Assembly: GCA_023078555.1 (NCBI GenBank)
Contig: CM041201.1
Location: 5,587,172-5,651,171, forward strand
DNA: 64,000 bases
Reading direction: 5' to 3'
DNA from: Ulva prolifera
Taxonomy: Eukaryota; Chlorophyta; Ulvophyceae; Ulvales; Ulvaceae
A model generated the notes under the pieces. That model made no database searches. It was not told the DNA's origin and saw only the letters and a list, made by a program, of their open reading frames with translations. The number at the start of each line of letters is the position of its first letter. Positions within the stretch are counted from its first letter, which is position 1. A program made the position numbers and the translations under genes. Of the stretch, positions 1 through 10,935 are shown piece after piece.

Positions 1-162
1 TCAGTGTGCATATATGGATGTGATGTGTAACCTTTTCTCTCTACCGTTTCACGGAACTAGCGTCTCCCTCTTGAATTCCTCGGTTCTACCTCTGTGCGCA
101 GAAGGTGTGGAATGCTGGCTGTCCTGGCATGATCTGCATTAAGATAGCGTTTTTGACAGACA
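1..162 (-). repeat. Truncated copy of a 330-bp solo-LTR-like repeat
   Basis: The sequence up to about 162 resembles, in the same orientation, 36656-36833 and, inverted, 39768-39915. All share a stretch that in the repeat's own sense reads about GGACAGCCAGCGTTCC and then GAGGTGGAACCGAGG. Read on the minus strand it begins TGTCAA, consistent with an LTR start. The rest of the element lies beyond the left edge of the window. No coding potential is visible, and the assignment to an LTR class is inference. Confidence 0.5.
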
Positions 163-350
163 TCACACCACGAGCAGAAGTGAGAGCATGTGCGGAGCCA
201 ACCGCTCGTTGCCATAGAACGACACGGGTAGGTGAAGAACGCCGTTGTGATACATCGTGTTTCAAAGGAGTAGCTCTGTTCGTAGATCACAAAAGATTTT
301 GTCCTCTCACACCGGACGAATATTCGATATATACACATGCGGCAACACCA

Positions 351-1045
351 ATGACCTCTCGCTGCTTATTGGCCATCCGGCCTGAGCGGTGGGTTGCCCC
401 TCGGGAGGCCCGTCCGCTTGACGCCACCAACCGATGGCCTCTGACTCCAGCTAGGCCGGGTCCGATGGGCGTGCAGGATGCCTTCGTTGGCGTGTGCAGG
501 GATTGCGGAGACGGCTTGGGCGATGCATTGTCATGGGTACGGTGCGGCGTGGGCCGGCGAGGCTGCGCGGCGGTGTGCCGGGCTGGCGTGGTGTGCTGTG
601 GCTCAGGGGGAGGTGGGGGTGTTACAAACTAGGTGTTTGTTAGAGGTGCGAGTAGCTCTCGCTGCACAGTGAGTGCTTTGACTCGCTTTGACCTAGTTTC
701 GACGGAATTCATGACGGGGGGTGGGGTTTGGGGCTAGGGCGGGCCCCGGCAATCGGGCGGCCATGATGGGCGGCCTCAGGCAGCAGTGTGTTGGGTATGG
801 CCCTGTCGTACGGCGGCGAGCGTTGTGGTGTTAGCGGATGTGTTGTGTGTAGGCCGTGGGGTCTGTGCGTGCGTGTATGGGTGTGTGGGTGTGTGCTTGG
901 CGGTCTGCGGATCTGTGTCGTTTGCTGCGCCGGTGATGGGTTTTCTGGGCGTGATGGGTGTCGCGTGCGTGGGTGTCTGTGTGTTTGCTTCGTATGTTTG
1001 CTTCGTTCGCGGTGCTGCCCGCCTTGCTGCCTTTGTCCTTGTAAC
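351..1045 (+). mobile_element. 5'-truncated LINE-like element, copy 1
   Basis: This 695-bp insert is bounded by a 20-bp direct repeat at 331-350 and 1046-1065 (19 of 20 identical, core ACACATGCGGCAAC), the long variable target duplication expected of target-primed reverse transcription. It matches the distal part of the element at 61157-61956 and ends in the same CTTTGTCCTTGTAA, which contains TGTAA, the green-algal poly(A) signal. The 3' half is a G/T-rich untranslated tail. About 94 bp at 618-711 are absent from the other copy. Truncation at different 5' points with a fixed 3' end is typical of non-LTR retrotransposons. Long ORFs here on both strands reflect base composition. Confidence 0.65.
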
Positions 1046-1065
1046 ATACACATGCGGCAACGCCA

Positions 1066-2308
1066 TCTCATGGTGTGCCCTTTGGACACTTCTTTCACTC
1101 TTTCGGAGTTGCACTAGTATCTCACAACAATGGAGCAGCGTCCGGTCAAAATGGGGGCTGCGAATGTGTTGAAAGCCACGTTTGACAGTTCGCAATACTA
1201 GCAGAGTGTGACGATACGTCACGGACATGCATGGAGATGCATAAGAGTGTTCCGGAAGCATCCGGAATGACCCCCACGTCAGCGCATGAGCTCATGCCTT
1301 ACGGCGCGCGGGTCTCTGTTAACAGTGGTCGCCAGACCGTCTTGCTTATGCAAGACGAGCTATCGCAAACATCCTGGATATGTCTCCTACGATATTTGGA
1401 GCTCCTTACTGAGCTGCCTACCGTAGTGAGAGCTCTGCCGGATTAACGCGATGGGAGTCTCTGGTGTGTACGGGGATCAGTGCGCTGAGCGTAGCGCACT
1501 GTGGCCGGTGTCGTACACAGGCTTGCTTGTACTATATAACCAGCTGGACCTTACAGGCTAGACGACGGATCTCATACTCCATGAATCTTGACTTAACAAG
1601 TCTTTACACAGAGCGCTAGCATGTACAAGCCAGCATGGGATGCCCGTTCGATGGCGCATGCTACAAGCTGACCACGTAAACCTTCCATTATCAGTCACTC
1701 CGATGTTCTGTCGATTTATTGCCTTGCTGCCATGTCTCTATAGGCTAGGATTAGCTCGGTGCCCTTGAAGTAATTTTAGGAAAGAACGGGGAAGTTTGAG
1801 TGCGAGCAGTCAAGCGGTTTCGCGTCACTGTAGTTTGCTCCCTCGAAGGCGCTCAATCGAGGTTGCAGATTGCCTCTTGGCTACTGACCAAAGTGGTTGC
1901 TTTCTCGTTAATTTACCCCAATAATCAAAGCGTCTACCAAAACAACGAAGCACTGCCCTGCAAGCTCGAAATGTCCAGTCACGACACCTCCATATGGTCA
2001 TATAGTTCAAGCATTTGTGAGACAGACAACACCATGTGACGGACTGGGACAAGAAATTGATATGCAACATGGCGCAATGCAACATCTTTGCTCATTTCGG
2101 CGAAGAGCTGAGATTCAGTAAAGTCTGATTCAACTTGGATGTCCTACATCTACATGGTCCACATGCAATGAAGCTAACATGTAGCGAAAAGTTTCACAGG
2201 CTGCCCGATGCCAAAGTCTGTCCATGAAGTACTGTCAGACTCTTTTATAATAAATGAAGTACTGTCAGAAGTTGGCGACCTATGGTAGCCACCTGCCTCG
2301 TCATGCAC
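1066..2308. other. Intergenic stretch without a recognised gene
   Basis: No reading frame here resembles a known protein. The only structure noted is a short perfect hairpin at 1478-1501 (stem CAGTGCGCT, 6-nt loop). The sequence ATCTCACAACA at 1116-1126 resembles the ends of several LTR-like repeats in the window. Confidence 0.4.
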
Positions 2309-3387
2309 TCAACGTTCATCTCCGTCGTAATGCTGATCCTTCTGAAAATCTCCCCTGTTCGTTTTGCCATGCTGTGGGTCTTGTCCTTGCAAGATCTCAT
2401 CTTTGCCATTTTCGCAAAAGTCTTTAACATACATTCTTTCATCATCTTCATCGTGAGGCTCGTGCTTATGATGACCTGAACTTTTTGTGCTGCCATGGTG
2501 TGGCACTTGTCCTTCCATATGTGCTTCTTCCCTATCATCACCACATTCTCTGCTGTACAGCTTCTTCCCACTGCATCATGGCATCGAGTTGTGAGATTCT
2601 ACAGAATTCCGTTCAGCGCCACCAAAAAGCAATGGATCAGTCCATCGATATCCAGGAGCTGATGTGGCTCATTGTTTCCTACTCGGATCCATCACATGCG
2701 CACAGTCTGAACACTCACAGACGAAAGACATCAACACAAGAAGCATACAGCGCAAGGGCAGACTTCATGTCGTAATGTTTTAGTCTCTTCTTGGAGAAGT
2801 CTCCCTGCAAACTGTTACATCTTGAGTGGTAAAGCGATGAAATTAGAACACTGGCTGCCACTGTCCCATGGAAAATTCAGGCCCCCACATGACATCCAAT
2901 TGCCCTTCATGCTGCGGTCAGGATACTGCACCTTTGAGACTTCGGGCACGACTTCTGATGGCCTGCAACAGGAACTCCAGTAAGGACGGGTGCAGCCAGT
3001 AGAAGCCAAGCTCTACAGAGGAACAAATCGCACCCATCCGACACATCTGGGACCATAATCGAGGCTTCAGCATCCTCAAGGTCAAGAGGCTCGATGTCTG
3101 CACAATATTCACGTTACGGTATCATTGCTGGCCCACAGGTTGACAGGTTGCAGCGCTGCAGATAGCCTGTGAACCAGCACCAGCAAACGCGTATCACAGG
3201 TCCAACTGGCACCAGATGTACCTACGTCGATGTCCAGCGCGGACCAGTATGGGGTTTTGGGTTCATCTATCTTGGTCGGATTGAGATTGCTCTTGATCAC
3301 CTCATTTGCTTCCAAGTTGTCCTCATTCCACCTGGCCCTGCGACCAGATGACGATCCAGGAGCCGTTTTCTTCAGGATCCCCTTCAT
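2309..3387 (-). CDS. Protein phosphatase inhibitor 2-like protein
   Basis: Inhibitor-2 proteins bind and inhibit the catalytic subunit of protein phosphatase 1. Exon 1 (3387-3222) starts MKGILKK, the N-terminal PP1-binding KGILK motif, and contains RWNEDNLEAN followed by KIDEPKTPYW, the family's K(I)xEPKTPY motif that carries the regulatory phosphothreonine. It ends at a GTACATC donor. Exon 2 (3097-3034) adds the acidic DIEPLDLEDAE stretch, and exon 3 starts at 2962 with PSEVVPEV; phases agree. The 3' end is uncertain: a frame ending DFQKDQHYDGDER at 2309 resembles the conserved C-terminal HY(N/D)E segment, but the splice joining it to exon 3 is not resolved. The gene is divergent from TOP6B. 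Confidence 0.62.
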
Positions 3388-3919
3388 AATTGCGTGAAGA
3401 GGTTTCTAGCCATAGGCCAAGCGGTGCCTGATCCTTCGATGGGCAGGGATCCACCCCGCACACATGTGATGTGTAGTTTAAAAGTTCTTTTCGTCTCGGG
3501 GGCAACTGCGCAACAGGTCGGTAATCGCGGCCACCACAGGTCGGTAACGCGTGCAAGTGCGGGAACAGATGTTGGTTAGCGTGCATACATCTGTTCATGA
3601 TGCATGAACCTTTGCAGAGCTGTGTCGACGACCGGCGTTCAAAGGTGCGCCGTGCCACGTATTGTGTCCGCTGTTCTGAGCCCAAGTGTGAGTTGCGGCC
3701 TCAAACACAGCGGTGGCTCGATGCTGCTCAAAGACATCTACTCGTCGCGTGATGTAATTGAGGATTGCCGCGCAAGTCTTCCATTCCAGCAGAGTGTGAT
3801 ACAGAGATATACCGAAACAAACGCAACCACATTTCTATCAGGACGATTGGACTCCTTGATTCTTGTATCCGACATTTGCGTCTCAGTGATACCATTAGGC
3901 GAAAAATTATCCCTCCCTG
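3388..3919. promoter_or_regulatory. Shared divergent upstream region of inhibitor-2-like gene and TOP6B
   Basis: About 530 bp separate the two start codons, which point away from each other, so this stretch should hold both promoters. I see no TATA box or coding exon I can support. Frames at 3604-3987 read through but do not resemble any protein. An upstream TOP6B exon cannot be excluded, because the family usually has a longer, poorly conserved N-terminus. Confidence 0.4.
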
Positions 3920-6900
3920 ATGGGCATGAAGACCAATCTTCCTTGTCTGAAGTCGAAGAGTCCGGCAGAATTTTTTGCGGAGAATAAAAACATAGCAGGC
4001 TTTGACAATGTACGCCACCTGGAACTTCAACTTTACGGTGCTCTTAGTGGGCACATGGCAGTCGAGCGTGTACACAGTTCGGACAATGCTGATGTTCATG
4101 GTCTTGGCATGTGTTGCCTATGCACACTTTCGACCAGCATTCAAGTGAACCTGCACGTTGGGGCCCAGATTTCCGAGCCCTACACTCACAGTGGGATTTT
4201 GCTTTTTGTGCCGTGTACTGTCACTGAAGGGCCATTGGAGTGGCAGTGCGTTTCCATGTCCGATCCGGTGGTGTCATACAAGTAATGAATGGAGTGCATT
4301 TTGAGGGGTTTCGGACCAGCCACGATGAATGCCTTCCAGGACAAACAAAGACCTCTGAATGGGTAAATCATGGTGCCTATGAATAATTGATGTCTAGAAT
4401 TGTTGCACGCAGAGACAAACACATGCAACAGGCCACGTCGAACAGAGTTTTACACCCTATTCAGCATGAAAACGAGCGAACTGTGGTGTGGCAGTTGGCA
4501 TGATAACTCCGCTGTTCTGCAGCCTGGCAAGAGCTTGTACACCACAGTTCGGGAACTGGTGGAAAACGCACTGGACTCATGTGAGGGCATTGGAGAGCCT
4601 CCAAACGTTGCGATAAACATGTATGTTTCATTCCTATGCGGCAGATTGCAGGCTGCACCTTCGTTAGGTGTAGCCTCATGCTGAATTTCATCTACCTTTA
4701 CAGCTCGTAGATCTGCTGTTGCCCATCAGATTTCCTCATACAGATCAGAGGTATCAAGCTCACAGCTGAATGATCTGAGGGGTGTTGCCAATACTCAACG
4801 AATCGATGAAGACCTGTACCGGGACTCCAAGAGCACGTCAAAGGGGAATGTACGGATATGTGACACCCTGAACCCAAACAGCATGCTTGATGTAGCCCTG
4901 CTCAGACACCCCATCACCAGTTTGACATCAGTGTACGGAGCTATGTAGGCTGGTGAAATAGATGAGCAAGGTCAGTCAAATATGGTACAATGCCTCCTTA
5001 CTGTTTGGATGCAGCTAGCCACATGTCCCAACCTGCACAATTGCTGAAGGTGATATAGTGCCGTAGCTCAGGTTGCTTGGTGAACATGCGTCAGCATGAT
5101 CCCAGTGGCACACGGGCGTACTTGATCCTGTGAGCTTGAGGGGCAGCACATCGCATTTCCTACCAACGTGCTCTTGCTGCCCCACTCTATGAAATGAGGT
5201 GCTGCTGCATACCTGTTTGTCGCTGATTGCAGGAAACTGCTGCCACAGCAAGGCCTGCGCCAAAACATGTGGTTGCTGCCGCGAAAGGGACAGCAGCATA
5301 TTATCGAGTGTCTGTGGAGGTGAGCTCTTCAGACCCGTGAAGCAGCATGCGTCAGCATGCTTCAGTGTCGCTCTTGTGGCTCATAGGCTGCATTGTACTG
5401 CATCTTGTCACCCTGGCGATGATCACCTGTGCAGGACAATGGATCTGGAATGCCACATCGCGAAGTTCCAGACATGCTTGGCCGAGCTCTTTCTGGAACC
5501 AAGTATGGCGTCAGACAGACTCGTGGAAAATTTGGACTGGTGTGTCTTGGTTTTCTGTAAGTATGATTCTGCTGAGGGACATGCGGCAGATGCATGTGAC
5601 TAAAGTTTTGCCCTGATGTCCTTCGGCGGGGTGAGACCTATACAGGAGCTGTGTTGGACCTTGCGCTGCGATCAAGCTTGTGCCCCCTCTGACAGAGACT
5701 TGAACGATATAATTGGTTACAGGGTTATGTTGATGCTGCAGGGTGCAAAGATGGCGTTGATCTGGTCAAAGATGACTACAGGAATGCCTTTCCAGATCGT
5801 CACTGCCCAGGTCGGGCAGCAGTTCCGCAGCGAGTACACACTGGACATGGACATCCACAAGAATGAGCCACATGTTCATGCTGTTGCAGTAAGCCTCCAA
5901 CATCATGCACAAGTAACTGAAGCTGTCAGTTTCCGGCCTCATCAGATGTGGCAAGTTGCCTGTCTGTGGCGATGAAAATGGACGTCTGTAAATCTGCTAA
6001 GACTTGGTCACCAGCCCATGATTGTATTGCAGAAAGTTGATGATGAGGATCCTTGGCATGGTACCAGGCTCGGCTTAATCATCCAGGGCGCTTGGGCAAG
6101 CCACAGAGCATTCATATTGCGATACCTGCGGCAGATAGCAGTCATCACTCCTTATGCACAGATTTCGTTTGAGTTTTCTTCCCTTGATGGGCGGAACGAT
6201 GTCTCAATGATGTTCAAGCGTCGAACGACAATTATGCCGGATCCACCGCGCCAGGTGCTCCGACCCTCTCAATGCATGGGTAGCATGTGTCCTATACTTA
6301 TACGATTGTCCGATACTTATACGGTGCTGCATGTATGCACCACGGAGCAAATGTTGGAGGTGGGAAGGTGGGATCGCTTGGCCGGTCTGCGTGGCAATGC
6401 CTGGTGTTGCTTTGTCAGTGCGGCCGGCCCATTATGCATGAGTGACCTGACATGCACTGCTACAGCTGTTGTAACCAATCATGTGAGAAGTGGATAATTT
6501 CGCCTCTGTGCTACGACCCGCTGATGTATGCATGTTCCTACCCTGTGAACAAAGCATGCTGCAGGTTCAGCACCATCCAAGCTCTGTTGATCTAGAGCTC
6601 GTCAAGCGCCTGTTGAAGGACACCAGATGCAAAAATCTGAAACAATTTTTGAAGAAAGAGTTCTCCAATATCTCTGGAGATTATTCAGGTATGAGTTTAC
6701 CAGGCTTCAAAAGTTACAGGCTGACGGCCAGGATGATCATCCAAAGAGTGGCCTTGCATATGTGTAAAAAATTATCATCCGCATGAGTGTAGGCCGCCTG
6801 ATTCAAGAGTTGCAGACCAAATTGTCAGCAGACTCTTCACCGCAGAGCCTGTCAGCAGCAGATGCAACAAAGCTGCATAATCTCCTTCGATCGGCCAAGT

Positions 6901-8571
6901 TCCCAAATCCTGATGGCGTTCATCTGAGCAGTGCTGGCGAATACAATTTGCGCCTAGGCGTAATCAAGGAACTACATCCGGATTTGATTGCAACCCACCA
7001 AGGTGTGTGCTGTCATCATGCAATTTTCATTATCATAAGTGGCTTTGTATGCCGTCAACTTGATATGATGTTGGCAGGCAGAGAAGCTTGTACTCTGGAA
7101 TGCTACTCCTGTGGATGACACATAGCCTAGTGCTATCGGAAAGGTAATACTTCTGGTCATTGTGTAAAGTAGCAACGTTATAACTGCAGGGGAAGTGGGT
7201 GTTTTTGAAGGCCATGCGTTCATCATTGAGGCTGCGATCAGCCTGGGAGGTAATATGAGGCCTGGTATCAATGTACATCGATTTGCCAATCGTATTCCTC
7301 TGCTATTCGAGGGTGGATCTGATGTTGTGACACGCACTGCGACCAAACGTATTTCCTGGTCAAATTACCGTATCAATCATAGTTCTGACAAAATTGGTGT
7401 CTTTGTGAGCATTGTCTCGACAAAGATTCCATTCAAAGGGGCAGGCAAAGAGTACATTGGTGCGCAAGTCTGCTATCGATTCTGTTAGGAATTCACGTAA
7501 GGAGTACGAATGGTCATGAAATCGGTGATGTCTGTCAAGCCTGTTCACCGTCTGCGTGTGTCCGTCATGGTCGACCAACGGTACACTGACAGCTGCTGTG
7601 GAAGCAATCATTGTGTGGCATCATCCCTGTATAGAGCTGTTTGAATCTCCACAGTCATTGACCATGGGATCTTCTATTTAATGGACATCGCACAGGCAGT
7701 TACTGTGAGGTACTCAGGAGCTTGGCTTGCACTCAGGAGATGATATCGAGGAGATGGTGCTGGCCGTCAAGCACTCGATGCAACAGTGCTGCCTGCAGCT
7801 CAAGGCCAAGCTTGCGAAGAGGCAAGCAGCACAGCAGCAGCGGGAACGTAAGCAGATTCTCGCAAAGCACATACCAAATGCAGCTCAGGCATTCATGGAT
7901 GTATTAAATGTGTGCTACTCTCTAATTCTTGCAAGATCCCTTGTGATGCTTGTAACATGTGCCAGTGTATCGTTGGACACATCTAGATAGATGCAAGTGT
8001 GTGTAACCATGCGCATGTTGGCAAAATAGTTTAACCTGGGCAGGGCATGCGAGATACTCAAGCAGGACCCAAGAGGAAAAGAATTTTGGATGGGCAAGAT
8101 CTTGTTTCACAAGTGGACACCGGCACTTTGTCCCAGGCTGTGATTGCTCACAAGCTTGCGGATCATGTGGAATCTGTAGATGCTGATATGGTTTGCAATC
8201 CCTCTTCTGCAATGCACAGTGTCGGCACATCTGCACACATCATCCAAATATGCGGAACATGTCAACTTCACCGTGTTTTTGCTTGTGGTGCCTTCCATGG
8301 TCGCCTGGGTAGAGCGCTGCTCAGGCTGTTTTTAGCAGTGTGGCTTCTTCGTCAGCTTGCTCATATGCCTAGAACTGACCCCAAAAAAATTTTTGTTCGA
8401 TACCTGCAGATGATGGAATATCACATGCAACGTGGGCTGAGAGAGAAGGGGGCATCCGAGTTGTTTTTGGTGCCTGGTCGGGAGTGGAAAGATAATGGAG
8501 ATGTGTCTGTGCTGTGGGCACCTGGGTGTACAATTCGCATTTGTCCTGAGGATGAACATCAGATACAGTGA
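3920..8571 (+). CDS. TOP6B: DNA topoisomerase VI subunit B
   Basis: This is the ATPase subunit of the type IIB topoisomerase shared by archaea, plants and algae; in plants it works with TOP6A in the nucleus during endoreduplication. Proposed exons: 3920-4009, 4523-4620, 4744-4849, 5233-5319, 5435-5539, 5742-5888, 6033-6254, 6565-6688, 6793-7002, 7190-7459, 7737-7909, 8044-8190, 8410-8571 (1941 nt, 646 aa, phases consistent; the Arabidopsis protein is about 670 aa). Visible motifs: KSPAEFFAENKNIAGFDN at the N-terminus, GHKL N-box RELVENALDS, G1 DNGSGMP, G2 GTKYGVRQTRGKFGLGAK, HHPSSVDLELVKRLL, LSSAGEYNLRLGVIKELHP and transducer IVSTKIPFKGAGKEYIGDD, where the ATP-contacting lysine lies. The start could lie in an upstream exon. 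TOP6A is not in the window. The 3' end converges on the cyclin gene. Confidence 0.93.
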
Positions 8572-9136
8572 GCCACGTGATGGTTGTTACATGGGTTTGT
8601 CATGCATCAATCAAAGAGTGTACATGCTAGTAATTCCAGATTGCAGCTGCATCACAAAGTCTTATGTAACGTGCTGATATTGGCATGCACACCTTAAAAT
8701 CCGTTCGCAACATTGTACAATACGATGCTTATACCTAGAATACATGTAGTTAGGAACTGGATATGTCGGTGGCTGTGACTGGACTCTGCAACGGACTGCT
8801 TTTCCCCATCCCACCAAACCACAATGAAACCCTGACCAGAAAGACACCACAAGATGTGAGAACCTCCTTAACACGCTGGCCGCTTTCCATCGGCACATGG
8901 CCCGTCCTGTGCGGCCTCAGATTGCATGCCACCTGAAGGTTGCTCTTTGCCTAACTTGCCCACTGGCTGGCCAAGGGTACATGAAATCTGCAGTCACCAC
9001 TTGCCCATGAATTTTCGATGAAAGGGGTCGGCATCCGCTTCAGGGCCATGCTCAAATGTCAATTCACCAATGGGTTTGTGTTGATTTTCGGTTCGAGCTA
9101 TGTGACCTAACAAACCAGTGAGCACCAGTAACACGT
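8572..9136. other. Intergenic region between convergent TOP6B and cyclin genes
   Basis: There is no coding signal. A TGTAA poly(A)-type signal occurs at about 8664 on the plus strand, roughly 90 nt past the TOP6B stop. Otherwise nothing is recognised. Confidence 0.5.
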
Positions 9137-10408
9137 TCACAAGGGGCATGCCTGCTTCAAGATGGTGCTGGCATCATCATCAGCCATGTTGAACCGAAAA
9201 TCCAGCAAGGCGCACATCGTGAGCTCCATCTGATTCAGATCAGACAGCGTCACACCGCCTACTTCCGCATAGTGCATGTTCACGAAGCATTGATCCTCAA
9301 TGACCTTGATGGCAACAACGACAGCTGTCAATAGCAATCTGTATGCACGATGCAGCGTCACGGCTGGCTGCGGCTCCTCAAGATGTAAGCAGCACCAGAT
9401 ACGATTCTGAGATTCATTGTCCGAACGAATTAGCTGAGACACCTGCGGATTCCTCAGCCAATTCCATGTGTACAGCTCAATGCACGGCAGGAAATGCTGA
9501 AATCTACACAGTAGGAAAGTTTTGAAAGCCACGAACGCACTGCTTACCTGTGCACCGATCCTTCATTTAACACCACAGTGCCTTGGTCGCGAATGCGAAG
9601 AATGTATGACAGAGCATACAGAAAACAAGCAGCAGAACAGCCAGAATATCGTGCTAGCCTGTGCACGTATGCTGAAAGAGAGAGGACTGGAGTGTTTTGA
9701 CCTGTGAACGCCGCCCCACTGCTGGAGCTGCTCTGGGCAGCAGAGCCAGCCGATGTCATGGTGTCAGTAGGCGGGCCTGATGAGCTGGGCTCGGGCGGGA
9801 GCAAAGCCGAAGCCCTGATGGGAGACAATTCTGAGCTCCGTGGCGGAATAAGATCATTCAGTGCACATGGTTGTGCATCATGGGTGTGTCCACCCACTAC
9901 GTGATCGCAGCGGGTTACGCCACATGTGGCAAGGTCTTGTTCCGGGTGCACCCATGAAAGCTTACGATTCAGCGCGCTCTTCACCTGTTCGTCGGTGTAG
10001 GTCGATTTTGATATAATGGCCAGGTACTCGCCTAGTACGTCGAGAAAGGGTGCATAACATGCCCTGCTCCACGTCGCGGGCTGAAACAAGTCGCGCGCGG
10101 GCCAGGTACCGCGCTGATCCTGCAAAAGGAATAGCATGCTTGGCCCACACAGCATGACTGGGATGATTTCGATGAGATAGAAGGCTGTTGATCAGGTAGT
10201 TTGAACCTAATACAGCCTGATGAACGGGTGTCAAGAGGGAAAGCCAATATCCAAGCCAGCCACACTGACGCATCGCAAAACACACGCGACATTCAGTTGT
10301 GAACATCAGCCTATACCATGAGAAAATGGATATCTCAATTAGGTTAGCAAGCCTGCGAACGCCGCGGACTCTGGGCGATGCCCGCACCTGCGGTGTGTGC
10401 TCGATCAT
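9137..10408 (-). CDS. P/U-type (PHO80-like) cyclin
   Basis: Cyclins of this class bind small CDKs and link nutrient or phosphate status to the cell cycle. The cyclin box is split by a clear intron: exon 9548 and upstream carries LSAYVHRLARYSGCSAACF and ALSYILRIRDQ, and exon 9338-9137 carries LLLTAVVVAIKVIEDQ, YAEVGGVTLSDLNQMEL and LDFRFNM, all in the family order. The donor CACAG/GTAAGC and the acceptor TACAG/ATTGC restore HRLLLTA. For the 5' end I prefer a third exon 10408-10388 (MIEHTPQ) joined to 10119, because a pyrimidine-rich TTTTGCAG precedes 10119; this gives 264 aa. Reading straight through to an ATG at 10155 gives 269 aa and is the alternative. The region before the box is Ser/Pro-rich. 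Confidence 0.8.
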
Positions 10409-10935
10409 TCAGGAAATTACACCGACTGCAATAGGCTGTGCTTGTTGTAATGTCAGCAGCCAACCATATCATCACGAATACATGTATTAATTAATACAGG
10501 ACTAACCTCGGGCTCGGTACTGATAGCGGTCTCGCGACGCCCGACAGTCCCCGGTACATTATGTGGTCACTCCAGGGAAACGTTGCATCGGACGCATGAG
10601 CTGACATCATAGCAGCATGATGCCATGAATTACTGAGACAGCATCATCAGGTTCCGTGTCAGATTTCAGTTGCCAAGCCCGCATGCTTCTCCTTCATCGC
10701 CTGTGGGCGTCGAGGACAGGAAGGGTGCACTGGAAGCCACACGGCAGTCGCATGAGGCCGCAGCACAGCACGTCCAGCAGGCTGAATTGGCTGCAGTGCA
10801 CTGGTCACGTACTTAGCACGCCGTAGAAATTGCTTCTGGGAGCTGTACTGATCTTTTACGTAGGTCACTCCCGCAGTCACAGCAATTCCTGTGACGCTGA
10901 CACACAGCCGCGCCTGCAAGCCGTCCCTCTACGAC
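10409..10935. promoter_or_regulatory. Divergent upstream region between cyclin and SerRS
   Basis: This stretch of about 530 bp lies between divergent starts and must hold both promoters. No coding frame or clear TATA element is evident. An AT-rich patch with ATTAATTAAT is at about 10484. Confidence 0.35.
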